A stretch of DNA of 64,000 nucleotides, from assembly GCF_029953285.1 (NCBI RefSeq), contig NZ_JASAOI010000031.1:1-64000 (forward strand), written 5' to 3'. The translations under genes and the position numbers were made by a program. Position 1 is the first letter of the stretch, and the number at the start of each line of letters is the position of its first letter. Under the pieces are notes generated by a model that searched no databases, was not told where the DNA came from, and saw only the letters and a program-made list of their open reading frames with translations. The DNA is from Yinghuangia seranimata. GTDB lineage: Bacteria > Actinomycetota > Actinomycetes > Streptomycetales > Streptomycetaceae. This document shows positions 54,887-63,161 of the stretch, piece by piece.

Positions 54887-54940
54887 CTCTGCCGTGAGGC
54901 GGGGGTCAGCCGGCCCCCGCGTCTGCTGTGCGGCGGAGGG

Positions 54941-55603
54941 TCAGCCGGCGAGCTGGGCGGCCTTGGCGGCGCGCTTGGCGAAGACCTCTTCCCGCATCGA
55001 CTCCATCTTCTTCAGGGCGTCCTTGCGGTCGCGCTTGGAGAGGCGGTCGATGTACAGGTAGCCGTTGAGGTGGTCGGTCTCGTGCTGGAGGCAGCGGGCG
55101 AAGTAGCCGAAGCCTTCGACGACGACGGGCTCGCCGTTCTTGTCGACGCCGCGGGCGACGGTGTGGTCGGGGCGTGCGAGGTCCTTGTGCGGGCCGGGCA
55201 CGGAGAGGCAGCCTTCGCCGGCTTCGTCGAGGTGGCGTTCGGCGGCGGGGAGTTCGTCGAGGACGGGGTTGAGGATGTGGCCGATGTGGCGGTTGCCGTC
55301 CTCGTCGGTGCAGTCGTAGACGAAGAGGCGGATGCCGACGTCGACCTGGTTGGCGGCGAGTCCGACGCCGTCGGCGACGTACATGGTGTGGAACATGTCG
55401 GCGATGAGCTTGTCGAGTTCGGGGGTGCCGAACTCGGTGATCTCGGCGCAGGGGTGGTGCAGGACGTCTTCGCCGACCACGGTGATGCGCAGCGTTTCGC
55501 CGGAGGCCGCCTCGGGGGCGAATTCGGGGTAGCTGTCGACCGGCTTGCCCTGGAGGTAGATCCGGGCCTCGGCTTCGTGGTCGTGGCTGTGCGGCTCGGA
55601 CAT
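54941..55603 (-). CDS. def: Peptide deformylase
   Basis: 220 residues. Removes the formyl group from new proteins. The three motifs are present: [16 protein letters not shown] (Cys binds the metal) and QHETDHLNG (HExxH). An acidic/His-rich leader ([20 protein letters not shown]) and a Lys/Ala-rich tail extend it beyond the usual 170-190 residues. ATG 55603 is preceded by CCAGG; the frame runs to 55687. It is transcribed with, or just after, the membrane-protein gene to its right. A second deformylase elsewhere is common in actinobacteria. Confidence 0.95.
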   Translation of the reverse strand: MSEPHSHDHEAEARIYLQGKPVDSYPEFAPEAASGETLRITVVGEDVLHHPCAEITEFGTPELDKLIADMFHTMYVADGVGLAANQVDVGIRLFVYDCTDEDGNRHIGHILNPVLDELPAAERHLDEAGEGCLSVPGPHKDLARPDHTVARGVDKNGEPVVVEGFGYFARCLQHETDHLNGYLYIDRLSKRDRKDALKKMESMREEVFAKRAAKAAQLAG

Positions 55604-55715
55604 CCTGGCGGGGCCTTTCGGTGGCGGTGTGGCGGCTGGGGGTTCCAGACAGGCGCGGTGGGCGGCGCTGTCCGGCAAAACTAACATCCCGCCGGACGGG
55701 CGTCGTCACGCCGTG

Positions 55716-57440
55716 TCACGGGAGCAGTGCGGAGGCCCGTGCGGTGACGGTGACGGGTCCGGGGGTGGTGACGGTGACGCGGGTCCAGTCGTCGGTTCCG
55801 CCGGTGATCCTGGTGCCGGGGTGGTCGGTGGTGAACCACGCGGTGTGGTGGATGCGCACGGTGAAGGTGCCGGGGGCGTCGGCGACGAAGGTGAAGCTGG
55901 ACGGGCTGAGTTCGGTGAGCCTGCCGGGGCCGTCGAGGAGCGGGGTGGGGTCGGTGAGTTCCCAGATCCGCCAGTGCGCGTCGGACCAGACGGGGCGGAG
56001 CCAGTCGGTGCCGGCTTTGAGGATCTTGGCTTCGCGGCGGGCGGATTCGTCGAGGGGGACGTCGGGGAGGGCGATGTAGCGGACGCCGGTTTCGCGGAGC
56101 CAGGCGTGGTATCCGGCGGCGTCGAGGCGGGGGTCGTAGAGGGCGGCGTTGCGGTCGCGGTCGAGTTGGCGTTCCCAGCCGCGGGCGAGGGGCTGGTGCT
56201 CGGCGACGTAGACGCTTTCCCAGTGGCCGCGGGTGAAGGGGATCTCGACGCGGCCGACGGGCTGGTTGTGGCTGCGGAGGAAGGCGAGCATGCCGGTGTA
56301 GTAGCTGGTGTCGTCGGCGGCGCTGTCCTTGAAGTCGTGGGCGACGGCGATGCTGGCGGAGGAGAGTTGCCAGGCGAGCAGGGGGACGGCGAGCAGGGCG
56401 ACGAGGCGGCGGCGGCCGAGGGAGAGCAGGACGACGGCGGCGAGGGGTCCGGCCATGACTTCGCCGAGGCGGGCGACGTTGCCGCCGACGGCGCTGGGGA
56501 CGAGGTAGAGCACGGTGCCGGAGACGGCGTAGAGCCACAGGAAGCGGCGTGCGGTCTGGTGGCTGGTGGGGAGCAGGTAGAGGCCGACGGCGGCGAAGCC
56601 GAGGATGGCGCCGAGTCGCCAGAAGGGGAAGCCGAAGTCGCCGCCGCTGGGGAAGGCGAGGGCGGTGCCGAGGCCGACGGCGGCGGGGGCGAACGCGAAG
56701 CGGGTGGCCCAGACGCGTTGGGCGGGTACCCAGGCGAGCGCGGTCATGAGGAGGAACGCGCCGGCGAGGGGGCTGGCGAGGCCGCTGAGGAGGGCGGCGG
56801 AGGCGGCCCACAGGGGGTGTGCGCTGCGGGCGGCGAGGACGGCGAGGAGGGCGGCGGCAACGCCGAGGACGAACGGTGTGCGGCCGATGAGGTATTCGAC
56901 GCAGATGATGGCGGCGAACCAGAGGGCGGCGATGCGGCGGGGCAGTCCGGGGCTGCCGACGCGGAGCCGACCCCAGGTCCAGGCGGCGAGGACGCAGGAC
57001 AGTGCGGTGAGGGTGCGGGTGCCGATGCCGCCGGCGAGGGTGGGGGTGATGACGCTGTAGCCGGGGAGGAGGTGGCCGCCGTACCACTGGTTGTTCCACA
57101 GGACGGCGCCGTGTTCGCGGGCGAGCCAGGCGCGGAACTGCTGGGCGGGCCAGTCGGGTCCGGAGAGTCCGGTGACGGTGATGAGGCCGACGAGGGCGAC
57201 GGTGAGCAGGTAGGGGCGGTCGCCGAGGAAGATCGCGGTGGCGCGGAGCCGGGGGGTGCGGGCGCCGGGCGGGACGCGCGGCGGCGTCGGGTCGGCGGGC
57301 GCGGGGTCGGTGTTCCGCGGTGCGGTGCGGGCGGCGTGCGCTGTGCGGGTCTTGGGGGGCGCGGCTGTGGTGCCGGGCGGCGGCGCGTGGTCGGGTCCGG
57401 TGGTGGGGCCGCCGGTTCGCGGTTCGTCCGTCGCGCTCAT
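55716..57440 (-). CDS. Multi-pass membrane protein, possible GT-C-type glycosyltransferase (paralogue A)
   Basis: 574 residues from ATG 57440. A Pro/Thr-rich cytosolic leader of about 60 residues is followed by ten or more membrane helices and then a soluble C-terminal domain of roughly 200 residues with beta-rich ending (PGTFTVRIHHTAWFTTD, TRITGGTDDWTRVTV). Signature shared with its paralogue at 58920-60527: SGPDWPA, LWNNQWYGGHLLPGYSV, TLTALSC, IPFTRGHWESVYVA and the SPLLDGPGRL-like motif. The architecture recalls lipid-linked-sugar glycosyltransferases, but I cannot identify catalytic residues. Substrate unknown. Confidence 0.75.
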   Translation of the reverse strand: MSATDEPRTGGPTTGPDHAPPPGTTAAPPKTRTAHAARTAPRNTDPAPADPTPPRVPPGARTPRLRATAIFLGDRPYLLTVALVGLITVTGLSGPDWPAQQFRAWLAREHGAVLWNNQWYGGHLLPGYSVITPTLAGGIGTRTLTALSCVLAAWTWGRLRVGSPGLPRRIAALWFAAIICVEYLIGRTPFVLGVAAALLAVLAARSAHPLWAASAALLSGLASPLAGAFLLMTALAWVPAQRVWATRFAFAPAAVGLGTALAFPSGGDFGFPFWRLGAILGFAAVGLYLLPTSHQTARRFLWLYAVSGTVLYLVPSAVGGNVARLGEVMAGPLAAVVLLSLGRRRLVALLAVPLLAWQLSSASIAVAHDFKDSAADDTSYYTGMLAFLRSHNQPVGRVEIPFTRGHWESVYVAEHQPLARGWERQLDRDRNAALYDPRLDAAGYHAWLRETGVRYIALPDVPLDESARREAKILKAGTDWLRPVWSDAHWRIWELTDPTPLLDGPGRLTELSPSSFTFVADAPGTFTVRIHHTAWFTTDHPGTRITGGTDDWTRVTVTTPGPVTVTARASALLP

Positions 57441-57540
57441 GGCGGCCGAGTTTTCCAGACCCGGGGGCCTTTCGCGCAAATCGCGTGGGGCGGGTGGGGC
57501 TGGCGTGTTGTGTCCCGGGGTGGGTGCGCCGGGTGTTCCG

Positions 57541-58086
57541 TCAGGTGGTGATGCCGCCGTCGACGGTGGCTTCGTCGCCTTCGGGGAGGGGCTCGGGCGG
57601 GTTGGGCAGTCCGGCGCGGGTACGCAGGTCGCGGGGGTCGCGGGGGCCGTCGATGCGGCGGATGACGGACAGCGCGGCGGCGTTGAACGCCTCGACGAGG
57701 GCCTGGCCTCCGTCGGCGGTCCACTCGGCGCGTTGGACGGCGTGCATGTTGTGGTCGAGTTCGCACCAACAGGCGACCTCGACGGTGGCGGTCACGCTGA
57801 CGCGGGGGCCGTCCTGCTGCCAGACGTCGAGCCCGAGTTCGAGCCAGTCGCCGTCGGATTCGTAGAGCAGCAGCGCGGTGCCGAGCACGTGCGGCTGCGC
57901 CTCGGGTTCGGGCTGCGGGTCGTCGGGGTCGGGCTCGTTCCAGAACCAGCGTGCCGGGTCGTCGAGGGACCGGCGCAGGTCGAGGGCTCGCGCGGCGGTG
58001 CTGAGGCGGTCGCGGCCGGAGTCGTCGAGCTGCGGGAACAGCCGCTCGAACGGGATGTCCGAGGCCGGGCGTTCGGTGGGGGGCAC
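57541..58086 (-). CDS. Conserved hypothetical protein
   Basis: 181 residues, cytosolic, acidic. FERLFPQLDDSGRDRLSTAARALDLRRSLDDPARWFWNE, then LGTALLLYESDGDWLELGLDVWQQDGPRVSVTATVEVACWCELDHNMH, suggests an alpha-beta domain with a central sheet. I recognise no family. The GTG at 58086 has no clear ribosome-binding site and the mRNA may be leaderless. It is upstream of membrane-protein paralogue A on the same strand (about 100 nt), so co-transcription is possible. It is divergent from the LOG-family gene. Confidence 0.65.
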   Translation of the reverse strand: MPPTERPASDIPFERLFPQLDDSGRDRLSTAARALDLRRSLDDPARWFWNEPDPDDPQPEPEAQPHVLGTALLLYESDGDWLELGLDVWQQDGPRVSVTATVEVACWCELDHNMHAVQRAEWTADGGQALVEAFNAAALSVIRRIDGPRDPRDLRTRAGLPNPPEPLPEGDEATVDGGITT

Positions 58087-58286
58087 GCGGGCATTCTGCT
58101 ATGCGGTGGGGTCGCCCCGTCAATGTCGGATGGGTGATCGGTCGGTGTTGTGGTGTGTTCTTGACCCGCCGATGTCCTCGTGTGTGCCCTGTGGCCTGCG
58201 GTGACGCCCCGCGGGCGGGGGTGGTCCGGCCGGTTGCGAGAATTCGTGTGGATCGTTGGTTCGGGCCGGCCCTGGAGGGGATTCGC

Positions 58287-58877
58287 GTGCGTATAGCCGT
58301 TTTCGCAGGTTCGGCGTCGGGGGTGGGGCCGCGGTACCGCGAGGCCGCCGAGGAGTTGGGCCGGACGTTGGCCCGGGCCGGTGTGGGGATCGTGTACGGC
58401 GGTGGTCACGTCGGCCTGATGGGGGCGGTCGCGGACGCGGCGCTCGGGGAGGGCGGCGAGGTGATCGGTGTGATGCCGCGTGACCTGGTGGAGCGGGAGA
58501 TCGCGCACCGCAGGCTGACGAAGCTCGAGGTGACGGAGACGATGCACGAGCGCAAGGCGTCGATGGCGGCGCTGGCGGACGCGTTCGTGGCGCTGCCGGG
58601 CGGTGCGGGCACGTTGGAGGAGGTGTTCGAGGTCTGGACGTGGCAGCACCTGGCGATCCACGGCAAGCCGGTCGCGCTGTTGGACGCGGCGGGGTTCTGG
58701 ACGCCGATGCTGGCGGCGTTGGACGCGATGGTGGAGGCCGGGTTCATCAAGGCGCGCTACCGCGAGACGCTGCTGGTGGCCTCGGACGGCGCGGGGCTGT
58801 TGGCGGCGTGCGAGGCGTGGGTGCCGCCGGCGCCGAAGTGGGAGGGCGGGCTGGATCCGCAGGCTGTGGGGCGCTGA
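58287..58877 (+). CDS. LOG-family cytokinin riboside 5'-monophosphate phosphoribohydrolase (TIGR00730)
   Basis: 196 residues. A Rossmann-like protein with VYGGGHVGLMGAVADAA and the PGGxGTxxE motif in LPGGAGTLEEVFEVWTWQ, diagnostic of LOG. The family removes ribose phosphate from nucleoside monophosphates, including N6-modified AMP. i6A released from MiaA-modified tRNA is one potential source of substrate, though that link is inferred. GTG 58287 has GGAGG 8 nt upstream; the frame is open from 58101. It converges on paralogue B, with a terminator between. Confidence 0.92.
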   Translation: MRIAVFAGSASGVGPRYREAAEELGRTLARAGVGIVYGGGHVGLMGAVADAALGEGGEVIGVMPRDLVEREIAHRRLTKLEVTETMHERKASMAALADAFVALPGGAGTLEEVFEVWTWQHLAIHGKPVALLDAAGFWTPMLAALDAMVEAGFIKARYRETLLVASDGAGLLAACEAWVPPAPKWEGGLDPQAVGR

Positions 58878-58886
58878 GCGTGGTGT

Positions 58887-58913
58887 GCCGCCCCGGTGGT
58901 GTGCCGGGGCGGC
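58887..58913. terminator. Bidirectional terminator
   Basis: GCCGCCCCGG (58887-58896) pairs perfectly with 58904-58913 across a 7-nt loop, between the convergent LOG and membrane-protein genes. Confidence 0.8.
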
Positions 58914-58919
58914 GCCGCG

Positions 58920-60527
58920 TCATTCCAGGATTTTCTTCAGGTCCGTCTTGATGGTGACGGGTCCTGGGGTGGCGACGGTGATCTGCGTCCACTCGTCCTT
59001 GTCGTCGGCGCGGATGTGGACGCCCTCGCGGTCCGCGGTGAACCAGAACGTGGGGTGGATGCGGATCCGGAAGACGCCGGGCTGGTCGGCGACGAAGGTG
59101 AACTCGGACGGGGTGAGCCGGGTGAGCCGGCCGGGCCCGTCGAGCAGCGGTGAGGGGTTCTGGACCTCCCACACCTGCCAGTGCTTGTCGGACCAGACGG
59201 GTTTGAGCCACGGGACGCCGGACTTGATGAGGTCGACCTCGGGCTGTGCCGACTTGTCTATGGGCACGTCGGGGAGGGCGACGAACCGTACGCCCATCTC
59301 CTCGACCCAGGCGCGGTATTCGGGGCCGGTGAGGATGGGCTTGTAGAGGACCTCGTTGACGGAGCGGTCCATCTGTCGGAGCCAGCCGCGTGCGAGCGGC
59401 ATCTTGTCGGCGACGTAGACGCTTTCCCAGTGGCCGCGGGTGAAGGGGATCTCGATGCGGCCGAGCGGCTGGTTGGCGGTGCCGAGGTACTTCATGACGT
59501 CGGCGTAGTACTCGTACTTCTCGCCCTTGCTGTCCTCGCGGTCGTGGTTGATCGCGATGGTGGCGGACTGGAAGCCCCACACGAGCAGCGGGATCGCGAG
59601 GATGACGACCAGGCGGCGGCGGCCGAGGGAGAGCAGGACGATCGCCATGATCGGGCCGGCGATCATCTCGCCGAGGCGCGCCAGGTTGCCGCCGAGGGAG
59701 GTCGGTACGAAGAAGAAGACGACCGCGGACGCGGCGTAGAGCCACAGGAAGCGGCGCGCGGTGCGTTGTGTGGTGGGCAGCAGCCACAGGCCGACGGCGG
59801 CGAAGCCGATGATGGGCCAGAACCGCCACCACGGGAACGGGAACGTGCCCTCGTCGGGGAACAGCAGCGCGGTGACGAGGCCGAGTGCGGCGGGGCCGAA
59901 GGCGAGCCGGGTGGGCCACACACGCTCGTGGGGCACCCAGGCGAGGGCGGCCATCAGCAGGAACGCGGCGGAGAGCGGGCTGGCGAGGCCGCAGACGAGG
60001 GCGGCGACGCCGGTCAGCACGAGGCGCTTGTTGCGGGCGGCGAGCAGCGCGAGGAGGCCGGCGGCGACGCCGAGGGCGAACGGTGTGCGGCCGATCAGGT
60101 AGTCGACGCTGGCCATCACGGCGAACCAGACGGCGCCGGTGCGGCGGGCGAGGTCGTTCTTGCCGACGTCGAGGCGGGACCACGCCCACGCGGAGACGAT
60201 GCAGGACAGCGCGGTCAGCGTGTGGGTGCCGATGGCGCTGGACAGTACGGGGGTGACGACGCTGTAGCCGGGGAGCAGGTGGCCGCCGTACCACTGGTTG
60301 TTCCAGAGGATGGCGCCGTGGTCGCGGACCAGCTGGGTGCGGAATATCGCGGCGGGCCAGTCGGGTCCGGACAGTCCGAGCAGGATGATGAGCCCGATCA
60401 GGGCTCCGGTGATCAGGTACGGCCGGTCGGCTATCGCGAGGCCGAAGGCGGCGAGGCGTGTGCGCAGTCGACCGCGGGTGGGTCGGGGCGTGCCTGCCGT
60501 GGGCGGCGCGGGGGCTTCGGTCGTCAC
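58920..60527 (-). CDS. Multi-pass membrane protein, possible GT-C-type glycosyltransferase (paralogue B)
   Basis: 535 residues. Homologous along its whole length to the protein at 55716-57440: SGPDWPAAIFRTQLVRDHGAILW, NNQWYGGHLLPGYSV, VDYLIGRTPFALGVAA, IPFTRGHWESVYVADK, PSPLLDGPGRLTRLTPSEFTF. It has the same plan of a short leader, about ten helices and a soluble C-terminal domain, but a shorter N-terminal leader (about 30 residues). The two paralogues flank a hypothetical gene and the LOG gene. ATG start at 60527. Activity unknown. Confidence 0.77.
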   Translation of the reverse strand: MTTEAPAPPTAGTPRPTRGRLRTRLAAFGLAIADRPYLITGALIGLIILLGLSGPDWPAAIFRTQLVRDHGAILWNNQWYGGHLLPGYSVVTPVLSSAIGTHTLTALSCIVSAWAWSRLDVGKNDLARRTGAVWFAVMASVDYLIGRTPFALGVAAGLLALLAARNKRLVLTGVAALVCGLASPLSAAFLLMAALAWVPHERVWPTRLAFGPAALGLVTALLFPDEGTFPFPWWRFWPIIGFAAVGLWLLPTTQRTARRFLWLYAASAVVFFFVPTSLGGNLARLGEMIAGPIMAIVLLSLGRRRLVVILAIPLLVWGFQSATIAINHDREDSKGEKYEYYADVMKYLGTANQPLGRIEIPFTRGHWESVYVADKMPLARGWLRQMDRSVNEVLYKPILTGPEYRAWVEEMGVRFVALPDVPIDKSAQPEVDLIKSGVPWLKPVWSDKHWQVWEVQNPSPLLDGPGRLTRLTPSEFTFVADQPGVFRIRIHPTFWFTADREGVHIRADDKDEWTQITVATPGPVTIKTDLKKILE

Positions 60528-60899
60528 GTGGGTGGAGTCTTCCAGAAGGCGGCGCCGGCGGAGGATCCCGGCCCGTTAGGTCCAAATTTGTCGGTTTGTC
60601 GTCTCTCAGTATCGGGTGGGCGGGGCGATGGCGGTGACCTCGCGGGCGCACGGGACGGCCGCGAGCGGCACCGGATAGCCGGGCCGCGTGCGGACGGCCC
60701 AGGTCACGCGGGGTGCGCCGGGGCGGGGCCGGTGGCCTTGGTCGTGCGTCACACCGTCCTCGTCCCCGGTGCCGTCGCGGGGTCGACGTTAGTCGCGGGC
60801 CGGCCCGGGTGTCCGCTGGACAACCCTCACATTGACGGCCGCCCGGGCCGTGACCTTTGTGTGGTCACGGCCCGGGCGGCGGCGGGTGGGTTCGGGGGC
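60528..60899. other. 372-bp intergenic region
   Basis: No gene is supported. The left part should hold the promoter of membrane-protein paralogue B. The right part holds the strong MFS terminator at 60838-60880. Confidence 0.55.
60838..60880 (-). terminator. Terminator of the MFS gene
   Basis: An 18-bp perfect stem (60838-60855 with 60863-60880; core CCCGGGCCGTGACC) with a 7-nt loop begins 20 nt after the MFS stop. It is the longest perfect terminator stem noticed in the window. Confidence 0.9.
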
Positions 60900-62330
60900 T
60901 TACCGGGCCGAGGCGTCGCCGCCGCGGACGGTGGCCGCGACGAGTGCGCCCAGGACGCTGAGGGCCACGCCGACCAGGATCGCGCGGTCGCCGCCGGCCG
61001 CGAGGGCCTCGGCGGGGGTGGAGCCGGACGCCGACTGGACGATGGCGACGACCATCGCGCCGCCGAGGCTGGCACCGGTGTAGCGGGCGGCGTTGGCGGC
61101 GCCGGCGCCCATCGCGGCGCGGTCGGCGGGCACGCTCTCCACCGCGAGGCGGGTCGAGGAGGCGTTCAGCAGGCCGAGGCCGATGCCGGCGACGACCAGG
61201 CCGGGCACCACGCGGACCCACGATGTGCCGGTGTCCATGCCGTACAGGCCGAGGAAGCCGACGCCGATGACGGCGAGGCCGAGCGCGACCTGGCGGCGGG
61301 CCCGCACCTTGGCGGACAGCCGCCCGGCGGCGACGGCCGCGACGACGGAGGTGGCGGACCAGAACGCGAGCAGCCCGGCGGACTGGACGGGGTCGAGGCC
61401 GAGGACGCCCTGGAAGAGGGTCGGCAGGTAGGACGCGATGGCGATGACGGCGAGGCCGGTGACGACGGAGCCGAACATCGACACGGCGAACACGGGGCGG
61501 CGCAGCAGCCGCAGGTCGAGCATGGGCTCGCGGCCGCGCAGGGCGGTGGCCGCGTAGGCGGCCAGGAACGCGACGGCTATGGCGAGCAGGACGAAGACGG
61601 TGCCGCGGGTCCAGCCCTGGCGGCCTTCGACGAGGGCGGCGGTCAGGGCGCCGATGCCGCCGCCGAGGGTGAGCGCGCCGAGCGGGTCGAGGCCGCGGCG
61701 GACGGGGGAGCGGGACTCGCTGAGCGTGGCGACGGCGACGAGGGCGAGCAGCGCGCCGGCGGCGGTCTGCGCCCAGTAGGGCGCGGCGTGTCCGGCGGTG
61801 CGGGTCAGGCCGGCGGCGGCGAGCGGGCCGAGGGCGATGCCGCCGCCGATGGCGGCGCCGACGGCGGCGGTCGCCCGCACGCGGGCCGCGCCGGTGGGGA
61901 AGGCCTGGCCGACCAGTCCGAGTCCGGCGGCGAGCAGGGCGGCGCCCGCGATGCCCTGGAGGACGCGGCCGACGACGAACGGTACGAGCGATCCGGCGAG
62001 CGCGGTGAGCGCGGACGCGGCGGCCAGCAGGAGCGCGCCGGCGAGGAAGACGCGGCGCCTGCCGAGGATGTCGGCGAGGCTTCCGGCGGTCAGCTGGGTG
62101 GCGGACAGGCCCAGGCTGATGCTGCTGAGGATCCAGGCGGGTCCGGTTGGCCCGGCGTCCAGATGTCGGACGGTGTCGGGAAGCACGGCGAACGGCGCCG
62201 TGTAGGTCATCAGGACGAGCAGGGTCGCGGCGACGACGACGGCCAGGGTGACGCCGGGTGCGCGGCGGCCTGACGTCTGGGCGGCGGAGTCGGTGGCGGT
62301 GGTGCGGGCGGGGACGGCGGTGGCGGACAT
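60900..62330 (-). CDS. MFS transporter, DHA2-type multidrug efflux
   Basis: 476 residues, 14 predicted membrane helices. LPDTVRHLDAGPTGPAWILSSISLGLSATQL and GSLADILGRRRVFLAGALLL carry the DHA (motif A) pattern; VVGRVLQGIAGAALLAAGLGLV is motif B-like. It exports a drug or metabolite using the proton gradient. ATG 62330 has GAGGAAT upstream. Divergent from an HxlR regulator with a perfect inverted-repeat operator between, so the pair forms a simple efflux switch. It is 19 kb from the siderophore operon and need not be its exporter. Confidence 0.9.
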   Translation of the reverse strand: MSATAVPARTTATDSAAQTSGRRAPGVTLAVVVAATLLVLMTYTAPFAVLPDTVRHLDAGPTGPAWILSSISLGLSATQLTAGSLADILGRRRVFLAGALLLAAASALTALAGSLVPFVVGRVLQGIAGAALLAAGLGLVGQAFPTGAARVRATAAVGAAIGGGIALGPLAAAGLTRTAGHAAPYWAQTAAGALLALVAVATLSESRSPVRRGLDPLGALTLGGGIGALTAALVEGRQGWTRGTVFVLLAIAVAFLAAYAATALRGREPMLDLRLLRRPVFAVSMFGSVVTGLAVIAIASYLPTLFQGVLGLDPVQSAGLLAFWSATSVVAAVAAGRLSAKVRARRQVALGLAVIGVGFLGLYGMDTGTSWVRVVPGLVVAGIGLGLLNASSTRLAVESVPADRAAMGAGAANAARYTGASLGGAMVVAIVQSASGSTPAEALAAGGDRAILVGVALSVLGALVAATVRGGDASAR

Positions 62331-62392
62331 CTGGATTCCTCGGGTGCGTGGCGGAAGGCGCGAGGGACAGGAGTGCCGCACCTCGGCCCGTG

Positions 62393-62457
62393 TTGGTTCA
62401 TTCATTGAACCGAGGCGACGGGACGACTGTAGCACCAAAGTTCAATGAATGAACCAA
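62393..62457. promoter_or_regulatory. HxlR operator: perfect 18-bp inverted repeat
   Basis: TTGGTTCATTCATTGAAC (62393-62410) is the exact complement of 62440-62457, separated by 29 bp. Each arm holds a near-palindrome, TTCATTGAA. The arms are far more AT-rich than the surroundings and sit between the divergent MFS gene and the HxlR gene. Two regulator dimers could bind the two arms and control both promoters. Confidence 0.85.
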
Positions 62458-62476
62458 GGCGGGGTAGGCTCGTCTC

Positions 62477-63025
62477 ATGGCACTCGGAAAGGACTACGCG
62501 GGCCAGGACTGCGCCCTCGCCCGCGCCCTCGAACTCGTCGGCGAGCGGTGGACCCTCCTCGTCGTGCGCGACGTCTTCTACGGCGTCCGGCGCTTCAGCG
62601 ACTTCCAGGCCCACCTCGATATTCCCCGGGCCGTCCTCACCGCACGGCTGTCCGCCCTCGTGGACGGAGGCGTGCTCGAGCGCCGCCGCTACCAGGACTC
62701 ACCGCCGCGCGACGAGTACGTGCTCACCGAGGCCGGCGTCGCCCTGTGGCCGGCCGTCTACGCGCTCGCCCAGTGGGCCGTCGCGTTCCTCCCCACCGCG
62801 GCCGGCGCCATCCGCGAGTTCGCCCACGTCACCTGCGACGCCGTCGTCGACCCCGCGGGCCTGTGCGCGGTGTGCGGACGCGTCCCGCCGGCCACCGAGC
62901 TCGAGACCCGGCCCGGGCCCGGCATGGCGACCTATCACCGCGACGACCCGGTCAGCGTCGCGCTCCGCCGCCCCCACCGGCTCATCGAACCGCTCCAGCC
63001 GGCACTGGCCGAAGCCCGCGCCTGA
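62477..63025 (+). CDS. HxlR-family transcriptional regulator
   Basis: 182 residues. An HxlR winged helix: DCALARALELVGERWTLLVVRDVFYGVRRFSDFQAHLDIPRAVLTARLSALVDGGVLERRRYQDSPPRDEYVLTEAG, close to the family consensus. A C-terminal extension of about 80 residues with CDAVVDPAGLCAVCGR could bind metal or sense redox through its cysteines. It is the likely repressor of the divergent MFS exporter. The operator ends 19 nt before its start. Confidence 0.92.
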   Translation: MALGKDYAGQDCALARALELVGERWTLLVVRDVFYGVRRFSDFQAHLDIPRAVLTARLSALVDGGVLERRRYQDSPPRDEYVLTEAGVALWPAVYALAQWAVAFLPTAAGAIREFAHVTCDAVVDPAGLCAVCGRVPPATELETRPGPGMATYHRDDPVSVALRRPHRLIEPLQPALAEARA

Positions 63026-63090
63026 CCACCGCCCCGAAGCCGGCATCCCGTCCGCGCCCGGCCGCAGCCCTGAGCCAATAGGGTGTGCAC

Positions 63091-63133
63091 CGGCGGCCGG
63101 GCCAGGCCGCCGGGCCGCCGTGCCACGGCGGCG
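63091..63133 (+). terminator. Tandem hairpins after the HxlR gene
   Basis: CGGCGGCC (63091-63098) pairs with 63105-63112, and GCCGCCGT (63115-63122) pairs with 63126-63133. They lie between the HxlR gene and the following gene on the same strand; the first is a plausible terminator. Confidence 0.5.
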
Positions 63134-63161
63134 CGACGACGCGGCGGAGGAGTCGTTGGGC

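Noticed and set aside
59181-62273. A 1030-codon plus-strand frame antisense to a membrane protein and the MFS gene
   Set aside because: It lies opposite two clear genes, is Gly/Ala/Glu/Arg-rich without any motif, and is an expected mirror of high-GC codon bias.
60900-62330. MFS transporter as the siderophore exporter
   Set aside because: It is 19 kb from the operon, has no iron box, and is paired with its own HxlR regulator.
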